The notes beneath the pieces were generated by a model that did not search any database, was not told where the DNA came from, and saw nothing but the letters and a program-made list of their open reading frames with translations. This document shows, one piece after another, positions 40,002 to 48,618 of a stretch of DNA of 64,000 nt (the stretch's first letter is position 1; every line of letters begins with the position of its first letter). The DNA comes from Corallococcus sp. AS-1-6 (lineage in GTDB: Bacteria; Myxococcota; Myxococcia; Myxococcales; Myxococcaceae). The translations under genes and the position numbers were made by a program. The stretch is taken from the NCBI RefSeq assembly GCF_020037015.1, contig NZ_JAIQDE010000010.1:186001-250000 (forward strand). Direction: 5' to 3'.

Positions 40002-40811
40002 CTACGGCAGGAACTGAGGCGGCGGGAGGAGATCATCCACGAGCGCCAGGAAGAGGTTCCTACCCTGGCGAGGGTGGAAGCGGTCCATCGCAATAGTGAA
40101 GTCCCCCCATGTCGTGGACGCGCGCATGATGCTGAGCACCGCATAGAGGTGCCGCTCCAGCGCGGGATGGCCAATGTTGTCCGTGAGGAACTGGTGATGT
40201 CGCGCCCTGCGGCTGCCGCGCTCGTTTGCAGGGTTGCGCTTCACGAGTTCATCCAGCAAACCCGGAGCGATGCGCTCGTAGATGTAGTCGATGGTGTAGG
40301 TAGCGACGGCCTGTGGGTGATTGACCTCCATGTTCCTCCAGGTCCACCCGCGCAACCGGTAGATGTGCCAGTAGAACTCGTCCGGGAAGCGCTTCGCCCA
40401 GGCACCCAACGTTGGGCGCACGAAGAGCCTCGCCACTGCCTCGCGAACCACTGGCATCGGCACGACGTAGGCGCCCGTCTTGCGGATGGAAGGGATGACC
40501 TCCTTCGTCACCCACTTCCGAAGGCGTCGGGCCTCGGGCTTCCGGCTCCGGAACGTCAGGGCCCAGACGCCGGACTCGCTGATGATATTAAAGGACTGCG
40601 CACCTTGGCCCGGCCGACCGTCGGTATTGCCGACGGTCGCTTTCTCGTCCTCGTCGAGGCGCCCCACCGCGTCTCGCGGGTTGCTGAGTCCGAGCACGGC
40701 GCACACGTCTGCCGCAACGAACCACGGCTGGTCATCCGGCCCCGTCACGGACCTGACCCTCTTGGACTCGAAATCGAACTCCTGGATGCTGCTGGGCCTG
40801 CAACGACTCAT
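40002..40811 (-). CDS. Bro-N and P63C domain protein (antirepressor-like)
   Basis: 269 residues behind a GGAGG site. The Bro-N domain is residues 1-115: IQEFDFESKRVRSV, PWFVAADVCAVLGLSNPRDA and RLRKWVTKEVIPSIRKTGAY. A P63C domain follows with FPDEFYWHIYRLRGWTW, IYERIAPGLLDELVKRNP and HHQFLTDNIGHPALERHL. Bro-N proteins are phage antirepressors or DNA-binding regulators. Its position within the tail operon, just downstream of the cargo cluster at 41-44 kb, suggests insertion as a module. Confidence 0.8.
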   Translation of the reverse strand: MSRCRPSSIQEFDFESKRVRSVTGPDDQPWFVAADVCAVLGLSNPRDAVGRLDEDEKATVGNTDGRPGQGAQSFNIISESGVWALTFRSRKPEARRLRKWVTKEVIPSIRKTGAYVVPMPVVREAVARLFVRPTLGAWAKRFPDEFYWHIYRLRGWTWRNMEVNHPQAVATYTIDYIYERIAPGLLDELVKRNPANERGSRRARHHQFLTDNIGHPALERHLYAVLSIMRASTTWGDFTIAMDRFHPRQGRNLFLALVDDLLPPPQFLP

Positions 40812-41521
40812 GGGGACAACCTCCGGGGAAAGACACGTCCCATTCGATGCCGTGCAACACCGGGTGGGACGCGGCGCTCACCGCCCGAAGCTGGCGTGTG
40901 GCGGCTGAAGGGGGACGGCCTGCACGGGGGCCTGGAGCGACCTGTAGCGCGTGGCCCATCCGGCGTCCAAGAAGGTGCGCGGTCCGGTAGCCAGCTCGCG
41001 TGCGGAGAGGGGCGACGCGAACCTGCACGATCTCCACGACGTTGTTCGCTCTTGCCTTCTGCTGCTTCGGCTGCGCTGGGTTCCGTTCGGTTGCGCTTCG
41101 TTTCCTTCGGCTTCCTCTGGCTTCCTCTCGCGTCCCCAAGCCTCCCAGCAGCCACGCCCAACCGGTCCGCCGAGCCTTGGGTACGAAACCCTCTCACCAT
41201 CAGCCGTCGCCATTCTCCGGTCCCCGGCGCGGAACGCAGGACTCACGCCCGCTTCCTCCAGCAGGGACAGCAGATCGGGCGCCACCGCAGGTGTAGGGAG
41301 GGGCCCGCGCTGGGGCTATCCGCCGCCGGCCGAGCCCCTTTCAGCGTGATCCATCTAGCCGGGACGCATGAACTGGCCCTGCGCCACCGCCTGGCTGTGC
41401 TCCAGATTGCGGTCGCTCCCGCCCTGGGTGCACGAGTTCAGGCTCGATCCTTTTCTCGTGGGGCCGTTCACTCGCTCTGGACACAGCGCTAGGTTGGCGA
41501 CCTCTCGGGAGGGAAGTCGCC
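40812..41521. other. 710-base gap with no supported gene
   Basis: Several open frames exist on both strands, but none has protein-like composition, signal or ribosome site. The - strand is purine-rich around 41050-41150 with short imperfect repeats of GGAAGCC/GAAG, and could be the leader of the Bro-N gene transcript. The right end must hold the promoter for the + strand cluster starting at 41522 (ribosome site GGGAGGGAAG). It may contain remnants of an insertion. Confidence 0.35.
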
Positions 41522-42133
41522 ATGCCAGGCCATACACAAACCCATCTGCCGTACGAGATTAAGGTCAACTCGCCGTTCGAAAAGCTTCTGCTGGACGCTC
41601 TGCCGCAAGCAACGAGAACGCGCGTCGACCGGCAATTGAAGGAAGCCTCGGAGGAAGCGGGCCTCAGCCGCGACTCCCAATCCCGACCGGGTTCAGGGTT
41701 CATCGACTTGGGTCCAATCAGGGGTGTGAAGTTGGATGGTTACGAGGTTATTTACCGGCTCGACTTCCCCAGCAGGTGTCTTGTCGTCATGAACGTGGTG
41801 ACGACAGGGTGTCGCTGTCGAGCGATTGGATCTGCGGAGCAGGAGGAGTGCCGATGCGAAATCTATGAGCCAGCCAAGTTGGTCGAGTTCATAGATGAAC
41901 TTGCCGGCACATATGCCGTTGGTAACTTAGTAATTGCCCTGCCGGAAGGCGTGTATGCTCGATACGTTGGGCACCGTTCGCCGGGGCAAGAAGATTCGAG
42001 CTACGTGATGATGGATTGTGTCTACGGGCGAGCGCAAATCGACAATGCTCGCTGGCAGAGCCATCATGATGTCTGTTCACTTCTTGCGATGCATAAGTCT
42101 GGAGAGCTGAAGCGCAGGAACGCGCTCTCGTGA
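41522..42133 (+). CDS. RelE/ParE-like fold protein with Cys cluster, unknown
   Basis: 203 residues. The N-terminal 90 residues (PYEIKVNSPFEKLLLDALPQ, GYEVIYRLDFPSRCLVVMNVV) follow the strand-helix-strand pattern of ParE/RelE toxins, but the protein is twice their length. Four cysteines follow (GCRCRAIGS, ECRCEIYEP), possibly a metal site. The base composition is lower in GC than surrounding genes. First gene of a + strand cargo cluster. A toxin role is only suggested. Confidence 0.45.
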   Translation: MPGHTQTHLPYEIKVNSPFEKLLLDALPQATRTRVDRQLKEASEEAGLSRDSQSRPGSGFIDLGPIRGVKLDGYEVIYRLDFPSRCLVVMNVVTTGCRCRAIGSAEQEECRCEIYEPAKLVEFIDELAGTYAVGNLVIALPEGVYARYVGHRSPGQEDSSYVMMDCVYGRAQIDNARWQSHHDVCSLLAMHKSGELKRRNALS

Positions 42134-42235
42134 ACGCGATGACACCGTCAGCGGACGGCTGGGGTGCTGCGAGGAGGCTACGACCGTTTCTCTTGGCACG
42201 GCCCACCCGACGTCAACTGGCGGGCGAAGGAGCAT

Positions 42236-42455
42236 ATGGGTAGTCGCCCCTTCATCCAGGGCATGACCAACAACCCAAGCCGCATGACGGTGACGGACCA
42301 CGAGGGGCGCGCGGTGGGCGCCCTGGAGCCCGTGACTCGATGGACTCCTCTACGACAGCAGCCCCCGGCCGCGCGTCGATGAGGCAGTGGGCCGTCTGCG
42401 CCTCGGCTGGTACGAATGGGACGCGGACGGCCGGGATGCGGGACCGGCGCGATGA
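42236..42455 (+). pseudogene. Small gene with an apparent 1-base frameshift
   Basis: Starts at ATG 42236, six bases after GGAG: MGSRPFIQGMTNNPSRMTV and GRAVGALEPVTR. Near 42338 the protein-like frame switches to the next one: GLLYDSSPRPRVDEAV and GRLRLGWYEWDADGRD, ending in a TGA that overlaps the next ATG. Both halves look coding and the ending preserves the operon overlap, so a single-base loss (or a sequencing error) is likely. Function unknown. Confidence 0.45.
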
Positions 42456-42670
42456 GCGAGCGCCGCTTCCCGCTGCCCGTGATCAACAAGGACATCAAGG
42501 CCGGGCTACACAGGACCACCCCCTGGAGCCTGGCTGAGCGCGCCTACGCTGACTACTCGCGGCGCTACGGCACCGACCAGTCCCTGGAGCGCATTGCCCA
42601 ACGCGGCGGATTCGAGTCCACGGAGCTGGACATGTTCGTCCCCGGGTGGCGCGCGGAGTTGGAGCTGTGA
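42452..42670 (+). CDS. Small hypothetical protein
   Basis: 72 residues from an ATG that overlaps the upstream stop; its own stop overlaps the next GTG. Sequence: basic start (ERRFPLPVINKDIKAGLHR), then SLAERAYADYSRRYGTDQSL and a hydrophobic end. No known family. Stop-start overlaps on both sides support that it is translated. Confidence 0.5.
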   Translation: MSERRFPLPVINKDIKAGLHRTTPWSLAERAYADYSRRYGTDQSLERIAQRGGFESTELDMFVPGWRAELEL

Positions 42671-42999
42671 CGTCCTGCACCTGCCCCCGGGAGCGCGAGG
42701 GCCTGCCGTGCCCGGTGCCTGGGTGCCCTCCGAGCGTGGCGCTCGAGCGCGGCTTCCACCGAGGACCGGGCGGACGCCGCTGGCGCCGCGAGCCCGTCCC
42801 CGGCCCGCCCGGCGAGGTGTCCCGGTGGACGTGGACGCGCTGGGCGCCCGCCCGGACTCGCGCTCTGCGTGCTTCAGCGGACAATGGAGGACGTACGGCC
42901 GGCACGCTACCACCCACGTCCGTAGGTTCTGCTGCCACGGTGGATGTCAGACGCCTACTTATAGTGGCCTCTCCCACACAAAGGAGGTCATCCGCGTGA
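42667..42999 (+). CDS. Cys/Pro-rich small protein in the toxin-like cluster
   Basis: 110 residues from GTG 42667 (GTGA overlap). The N-terminal CTCPREREGLPCPVPGC has four cysteines spaced as a possible zinc knuckle. The remainder is Arg/Pro-rich and low in complexity. Its stop overlaps the GTG of the RelE/ParE-like gene, so it may be the upstream partner in that unit, though it does not resemble a known antitoxin. Confidence 0.4.
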   Translation: MTSCTCPREREGLPCPVPGCPPSVALERGFHRGPGGRRWRREPVPGPPGEVSRWTWTRWAPARTRALRASADNGGRTAGTLPPTSVGSAATVDVRRLLIVASPTQRRSSA

Positions 43000-43244
43000 C
43001 GAGCAACAAGCCCTACAGCGTCGAGTTCAGCATTGCCGCGAAGGATCAACTGTCCCGACTCCCACCCGCCGTCGAAACCCACCTCAGAACCTGCCTGGAT
43101 GTTTATGCCCCCGTGCGCGCACCTGTTGAGGGACACGGCAGTGGCGGAACGGGAGTCATCAAACTGGGCGAGCACGATGCCGTCCTCAGCATCGACAACG
43201 CCGCGCGACACGTGCGAGTCGAGAGCGTGTTGCCGAAGCTGTAG
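42996..43244 (+). CDS. RelE/ParE-family toxin-like protein
   Basis: 82 residues from GTG 42996 after a strong AAGGAGGT site. It shows the RelE/ParE pattern: KPYSVEFSIAAKDQLSRLPP (strand and helix), ETHLRTCLDVYA, then GVIKLGEHDAVLSIDNAARHVRVESVLPK. Family members either cut mRNA on the ribosome or inhibit gyrase. No recognised antitoxin is adjacent, so it may be an orphan. Confidence 0.6.
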   Translation: MTSNKPYSVEFSIAAKDQLSRLPPAVETHLRTCLDVYAPVRAPVEGHGSGGTGVIKLGEHDAVLSIDNAARHVRVESVLPKL

Positions 43245-43393
43245 CGCTCACTGGGCCGAGCTCCTTCTCCGGGGGACACCTGTTCCCTGCTGAGCCCGCT
43301 GTGCCCATCATCACCTCGCAACGCACTCCCCATGGGCCAGGGAGTTGCCTGCTGGGCGCCAGGGGCAGCACATCCGCGCTGCCCCTGGCGATG

Positions 43394-43613
43394 GTGGTCC
43401 CCACGACGCCCCACGGGTAGCCGTCGCCGCGGGGCTGTCACGGGTGCTGAGCGACGTGCCGGTGAGAAGCGGGTACCTGGAGCCCCAGGCGGGCATCCTC
43501 CCTCACGGGCGCCTACGCGCGCTTGGCAGGCACCGTGAGGCTTCGGAGCAACCTGGGCCTCTTCACCTTCACCGAGGCCAATGCCCGCGAACGCACGGCC
43601 GGCTCAGGCGCGG
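43394..43613 (+). pseudogene. Decayed copy of the holin-like/beta protein overlap from 26937-27172
   Basis: On the + strand this repeats the end of the 27146-27655 gene (VVPTTPHG, then stop) and the overlapping second frame (DAPRVAVAAGLSRVLSDVPV, SGYLEPQAG). A 2-base loss then breaks the frame. After the break the third part (RLRSNLGLFTFTEAN) continues in another frame. It shows that a lysis-region block was duplicated into the tail region. Pseudogene status is clear from the deletion. Confidence 0.7.
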
Positions 43614-43630
43614 TAGACATTCGCCAAGTG

Positions 43631-43667
43631 AGTCGGCCCCGCCCTGAGGAGCGGAGCTGGGCCGACT
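43631..43667. terminator. Hairpin closing the + strand cargo cluster
   Basis: AGTCGGCCC pairs perfectly with GGGCCGACT over a 19-base loop, followed by a short T-containing stretch. It lies between the decayed lysis copy and the convergent PIN-domain gene and can serve either direction. Confidence 0.55.
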
Positions 43668-43698
43668 GACTTAACCGGTTTGGTCTCCCTGTTTTCGA

Positions 43699-44622
43699 CT
43701 AGGGGCGTTTGACGTCCTCAATGAACTCATCAGTGGTTCGGACGCGCGCTGCCGGCCAGACTGGTCCTGGACTCAGCGAGTGTGCATTAAGAAGGCGGGC
43801 AAGCCGCTCCGATGCCTCCTGCAGGGCACGCACAGTCCCACGATCGCCTGTGACAAGAATGCTTTTCTCTGTCAGCGACAAGTGAGCGCAAATACCAGCA
43901 TCTTCAGAGTCATTTAAATCTATAGCAAGGGATGCTCCTGGCTTACCAGCCTTAAGCATGTAATCTCGCGTCCGAGCAATAAGGTATGATGTCGAAAAGT
44001 ACGTATTCCTAATCCACATTCGAATCTCGACATCGCTCGACAGTTCGCTTCGGCCCGCGACTTCCCATGAGCTTCTGAGAACTGGGCCAGAAGACGCAGC
44101 CACAAAAAGTTCGTCAGGAAGCTGTCTGAGTCCTTCCGGCGGAAACAAGTGCGAGAGATAGTCGGCAATATGGTGAACCATCTGCCGAAAGGAGGCCTTT
44201 TGCATCTGATGATGCTCTCGCGCCTGTCCTGCAGCAAGCAGAAGGCCGCCACGCACGCGCTCCTGGAGTTCAGCATGTTCAGGTGGAAGTGTCGCGTAGC
44301 CAAGCATATCGAGCGTCGACTCTACGAATCGTGCGACTTCATCCGTTGCGTCGCTCTCTGGGTCAAATGCCTTAACGGTTCTTGAGTACGAATCAGGCAG
44401 TATTCTCGCGTGCTTCAGCTTGAGCACTTGTCCGAGACTGTCAAAACCAATCTTTTTGCCATCATCGCTTCCGAGGTGCCGAAATAGTTCACTGAACGAG
44501 ATCGGCGAAACGGCAATGTCGAGGCCCTTGGTCTTTCCGGCCTCTAGCAACTTACCGCTTAGGCTCCGAATAGCCGATGTGTCGAGGATATAAGTAGGCT
44601 CGCCTAGGGATTTCTCTTGCAT
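43699..44622 (-). CDS. PIN-domain-like nuclease protein
   Basis: 307 residues. PIN-type acidic residues are at D14 (YILDTSAIRSL), E45 (SPISFSELFRHL) and in the C-terminal block DLNDSEDAGICAHL with ILVTGDRGTVRAL. These are the usual four-Asp/Glu positions for RNA cleavage. It is longer than toxin-type PIN proteins because of a helical insert between about 75 and 225. It is low in GC, alone, and inserted in the tail operon. A phage-defence or toxin role is inferred. Confidence 0.6.
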   Translation of the reverse strand: MQEKSLGEPTYILDTSAIRSLSGKLLEAGKTKGLDIAVSPISFSELFRHLGSDDGKKIGFDSLGQVLKLKHARILPDSYSRTVKAFDPESDATDEVARFVESTLDMLGYATLPPEHAELQERVRGGLLLAAGQAREHHQMQKASFRQMVHHIADYLSHLFPPEGLRQLPDELFVAASSGPVLRSSWEVAGRSELSSDVEIRMWIRNTYFSTSYLIARTRDYMLKAGKPGASLAIDLNDSEDAGICAHLSLTEKSILVTGDRGTVRALQEASERLARLLNAHSLSPGPVWPAARVRTTDEFIEDVKRP

Positions 44623-44774
44623 TAGAGTCTCAGAATAGCAGTGACTATTTCCAAGTGTAGCTCACATCAGCAAATGCGCACAGGAACCGTCCTGGGGCTG
44701 CGGGCCGGTGCCTTCCGGAGAGCCCCTTGGCCTACACGGCGGCTGAGTCCTGACTGGTGCGGCCACCAAGCCGC

Positions 44775-47700
44775 TTAGCGCCCCCGGACGAACGTGTACG
44801 TCATTCCCCCGGGAGCCATCTCCTCGCGCATCACCTTGCGCACGGCGTCCGCGAGGCGCCGCCCCAGACGCTCCGCCTCCGCGCGCCCGCCCTCTCCTGA
44901 CGCGCTCACCTGGGAAGAGCCGTCCGCGTTGACGGTGATGGTGATGGGAATCTGCACGTCCCCGCCCCCCAGTGCCTCGTTGGGGACGATGCGGCCGGAA
45001 CTGGAGGGGATGAAGAGCTCCGGCCCGAGTTCGCCCACCAGGTGAGCCTGCTGCGCACGGACAGGACCGCCGGCCGCGTGCGCGCCGCCCAGCATGAAGC
45101 CGTAGGTGCTGCTCATGTCCGCGCCGCCAACCAGCGTGGAGCCGCTGCCGGACGACACCGTGCCACCGAGGGCGTCCATGCCCAGGTTGACGAGGGCCAT
45201 GAAGGCCTTCTGCGCCGCCAGCCGCGCCAAGTCTTTCAGGATGCCGTCCACCAAGGCGGAGAACTCCAGCCGGCCCGTGGTGACGAAGTTCGCGAAGGCG
45301 TCCGCCATGTGCTGCGTGGCCGTGCCGACGATCTCCTTCGTGTAGGAGAAGCCGCCGTGGAGCTGGTCCTGGAGGCGCTCCACCTCCTGCCGGTACTGCT
45401 CCGCGGTGATGCGCCCCTCGGCGAAGAGCTGCTTCACCATCTCCAGGCGCTTCTGCAGCTCCGCCGTCGGGTTGAGCTGCTTGGCGAGCTGATCCATCTC
45501 CGTCTTCAACGCGGCCTCGGCCTTGCCCTCGGGAGTCCACATCGCCCGGGCCTTCTTCATGGCCGCTTCGAACTCCGCGGCCTTGAGGCGCCCGGCCTCC
45601 AGTTCCTCGCGGAGGAGCTTCTGGGCTTGGCTGTACTTCTCCGTGTCCTGGTTGCCCAGCTCGCGGTTGAGTCCCTGGAGTACGCGCGCCCGCTCCTCCT
45701 CCGCCTTCTTCACCCGCTCCGTCTCCTCCTTCTGCTTCCGGAGGGCCTCCATCTGCGCGATGGCCGCGTCCGCCCGCGCGATCATCTTCGGGTCCTTCAG
45801 CGAGCGGTACTCGTCGGATAGCTCCTTCGCCTCGTCCTTCGTCTTGCCGAGGGTGCGCGCCTCCTCCTCCAGATTCATCAGCCACTGCTCCTGGCGCTTC
45901 AGCAGCTTCTCCCGGGCCTTCTCCTCCTGCTCCGCCTCTTTGAGTGCAGCCTTCGAGTGGTCGCTGGCATCCTTCGCCTCGGCTGCGCTCGCCTTCGCGT
46001 CCTCTGCTTTTGCCGCCCTAACCCGTTGAAGACTCTTCTCGATGTCGGCCGCACGCTGCATTTGAATGCCGAGATCCTTCTCCAGGGGCGCGAGGTACTT
46101 CTCAATGTCATCGGCGTAGTACGGATCCGCGCGAATCTTTGAGAACGGCACGTCGCGAGCAGTATTCGCTCCTTTCCCTGGCACAGTGGCGCTATTGACA
46201 ACAATCCTTCTCTTCATGCCGGTAACAGGGTCATTGATCTCCTTTTCGAGTCGCGCAATCTCGGCCAAAGCCGCCACTCGATCTTCCATGGCAAGGCTTT
46301 CGTAAACCCTGACGATATCCTCCGCGGAGTCGCCAACGCTTTTCAGGGCATCCTGATATCTCCCACCCAGTGACGCCATCTCCGTACGGGCGATGGTGGC
46401 CGCTTTCTGCGCCTGCTCGTAGTCCTTGAGTGCCTTTGTTTCGCGGATGAGGTTCTCCGCGATTTGACTGCCACGGACGGCGTTGGCGCCGCTTTCCTGG
46501 GCGAACTGCCGCGTCTTCTCCTTCGCGTCCTCGGCGGCTTTGCCGTACTCGTGCCAGAGGGCAACCGCCGTGGTGAGCGCGCCGGTGATGATGCCGATGG
46601 GGCCTCCCATGAACTCCAAGGCTGTCTTCCCCGCGCGTGCAGCCAGGGACGCGCCTTCGATGGCTGACGCCTCTCTCACCTTCGCCAGCGCCAGCTCCGT
46701 GGAAGCCAGCGTGGCCCGCTTCGTCGCCGACATGAGGCTGCCCTCCACGGCCGCCGAAGCCTGGAGTGCCGCGAGTTTTTTCTCCAGCATCGCCTGCGCC
46801 GAGCGGAGCGCGGCGATGCGACTCTCGTCGGCGGCTCGGGCGTACTTCGCCTCGGCGAGCGCGGCGCTTGCAGCGGACTCGCGCGCCTGGGTGAGCGCGG
46901 TGGACTTCGCCACCAGCCCCTTCACCCACTCCTGGGCCCACGCGGCCCCGCGCATCGCCGCCACCACCACCAGCGACTCACCGAAAAGCTTCACCGCGTA
47001 GGTGGCCGTCTCGAAGTTCTCCGTCAGCGCGCGGACGCTTGGCTCCGTCGCGGAGAGGATGTCGCCGCCCACCTCGCCCTGGAGTTCCGAGAAGCGCGCG
47101 CGGAGCTGGTCGAGAGCGAACTGCGGCGTCGAGGCCATCTTGCTGAAGGCGGCCTCCGTGCGCCCGGCGGAGTCCTGCATGTGCTTCAGCGAGGCCGCGA
47201 AGTCTGCGGAGGCGGTTCCGGTGAGCGTCATCACCGGCAGCAGGGCCTCCACGCCCCCGAAGAGCATGGCCATCTCCTCGGTGCTGCCGCGCGTCTTCTC
47301 GTTCACGTCCTGGAGGAAGCCGGCGAGCCCCTTGGCCTTCAGCGCAGCGACAGAGAACTCCAGGCCGAGTGCGTCCGCGAGCTTCGCCGCCTCGTGAGAC
47401 GGCTTCGCGACGGCGGCGATGATGGCGCGCAGTCCCTCCATGGAGGTGGACGTCTGGATGTTGTTCTTCGTCAGCGCGCCTGTGGCTGCGAGCAACTCCG
47501 CGAGGCTGACGCCCGTCTGGGACGCGATGGGGGCCACCCGACCGATGAAGCGCGAGAGGTCCTCGATGCTCGTCTTCCCGTCCGCCGCGGAGACGAACAT
47601 CATGTCCGCCGCCTGGGTGACGTTGCGCAACTGGCTCCCATAACTGGCCATGACACCGGTCAAGCCATCCGCCGCCGTCCTCACGTCCGTCACGCCGCCG

Positions 47701-48515
47701 ATGGCCAGCTTGTTGGACACGGTTAGCAACTCCGTGGCTTTCGCCGCGTCGCTCGCACCCGCGCTGAGGATTTCGTAGAGGGCCCCGGCCTGATCCGTGG
47801 GCGTCCGCCCGAACTGGTTTCCCAGTTCCTTCACCTTCGCGGTGAGCGCGTCCATCATCCCGAGTTGGTCCTGCTCCAGCACCGTGGAGACCTGGGCCAT
47901 GGCCGTGCTGAACCGCAACGCCTCCTCGGTGGCGCTCTTGATGGCCGCGCCCGCCGCAGCGACGCCGAGGAATTGGCCCGCCAGCCGCTTCATCCCGTCC
48001 GCGAACTTGCTCACCGGGGGCTCCGCCTTCGCAGCCTCCTCCTTCGCCTTGCGGAGGGCATCCGCTACCCCCTCCTTCTGCTTCCCCATCTCGTCGAAGC
48101 GCTTGTTGAGGGACTCCACGTGCGTCAAGAAGCGGGACAGAGCGGACGTGTCCGCCAGGGTCGCCTGGAGCTTCCCGGCCGCGCCTCCGAGGGACATGAG
48201 CTGGGCCTCCAGCGCCCCCGTGGCCGTCGCGGTCGCGGTGAAGGCCGTCTGAATCTTCGCGGCGGACTGCTCCAACACCGAGAGGTGCGAGGTGGCGGCC
48301 CGGATGTCGGCCAGCGCCTTCGAGGTGCCGTCCAGGCTCCGCGTCGCGCGGGCGAACGCCTTGGTGAGGGCCTCAGTGGCGTTCTCCAGCCCCGTCGTCC
48401 TCCGCTCCGTCTTCTCGGCGGCCTCCTCCAGCCCGCCCAGCGACGTGACGGCCTCCTTCGCTTCGGAGGTGTCGATGCGGAGGCTCAGCTCAGCCAAATC
48501 AAAGCCACCAGACAT
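44775..48515 (-). CDS. Tail tape measure protein
   Basis: 1246 residues. The N-terminal part has a TP901-type core (MSGGFDLAELSLRIDTSEAK, GTSKALADIRAATSHLS, then FSTAMAQVSTVLEQDQL and the IGGVTDVRTAADGLTGVMAS region). A long coiled-coil middle (EEKAREKLLKRQEQWLMNLE) follows, and hydrophobic segments near 500-650 (PIGIITGALTTAVALWHEYG) fit membrane insertion on DNA entry. The protein sets tail length and plugs the tube. The distance from the tail chaperone gene fits the lambda layout, apart from a + strand insert at 48.6 kb. Confidence 0.9.
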   Translation of the reverse strand: MSGGFDLAELSLRIDTSEAKEAVTSLGGLEEAAEKTERRTTGLENATEALTKAFARATRSLDGTSKALADIRAATSHLSVLEQSAAKIQTAFTATATATGALEAQLMSLGGAAGKLQATLADTSALSRFLTHVESLNKRFDEMGKQKEGVADALRKAKEEAAKAEPPVSKFADGMKRLAGQFLGVAAAGAAIKSATEEALRFSTAMAQVSTVLEQDQLGMMDALTAKVKELGNQFGRTPTDQAGALYEILSAGASDAAKATELLTVSNKLAIGGVTDVRTAADGLTGVMASYGSQLRNVTQAADMMFVSAADGKTSIEDLSRFIGRVAPIASQTGVSLAELLAATGALTKNNIQTSTSMEGLRAIIAAVAKPSHEAAKLADALGLEFSVAALKAKGLAGFLQDVNEKTRGSTEEMAMLFGGVEALLPVMTLTGTASADFAASLKHMQDSAGRTEAAFSKMASTPQFALDQLRARFSELQGEVGGDILSATEPSVRALTENFETATYAVKLFGESLVVVAAMRGAAWAQEWVKGLVAKSTALTQARESAASAALAEAKYARAADESRIAALRSAQAMLEKKLAALQASAAVEGSLMSATKRATLASTELALAKVREASAIEGASLAARAGKTALEFMGGPIGIITGALTTAVALWHEYGKAAEDAKEKTRQFAQESGANAVRGSQIAENLIRETKALKDYEQAQKAATIARTEMASLGGRYQDALKSVGDSAEDIVRVYESLAMEDRVAALAEIARLEKEINDPVTGMKRRIVVNSATVPGKGANTARDVPFSKIRADPYYADDIEKYLAPLEKDLGIQMQRAADIEKSLQRVRAAKAEDAKASAAEAKDASDHSKAALKEAEQEEKAREKLLKRQEQWLMNLEEEARTLGKTKDEAKELSDEYRSLKDPKMIARADAAIAQMEALRKQKEETERVKKAEEERARVLQGLNRELGNQDTEKYSQAQKLLREELEAGRLKAAEFEAAMKKARAMWTPEGKAEAALKTEMDQLAKQLNPTAELQKRLEMVKQLFAEGRITAEQYRQEVERLQDQLHGGFSYTKEIVGTATQHMADAFANFVTTGRLEFSALVDGILKDLARLAAQKAFMALVNLGMDALGGTVSSGSGSTLVGGADMSSTYGFMLGGAHAAGGPVRAQQAHLVGELGPELFIPSSSGRIVPNEALGGGDVQIPITITVNADGSSQVSASGEGGRAEAERLGRRLADAVRKVMREEMAPGGMTYTFVRGR

Positions 48516-48618
48516 GATGGTCCTCGGTCACAACGGGGGGAGGCGAACAGCAGGGTCATGCCGCACCCAGGCAACGCGCCCAGTGGACTGCTCAGCGGCT
48601 ATATGGTGGCCTTGGAGC

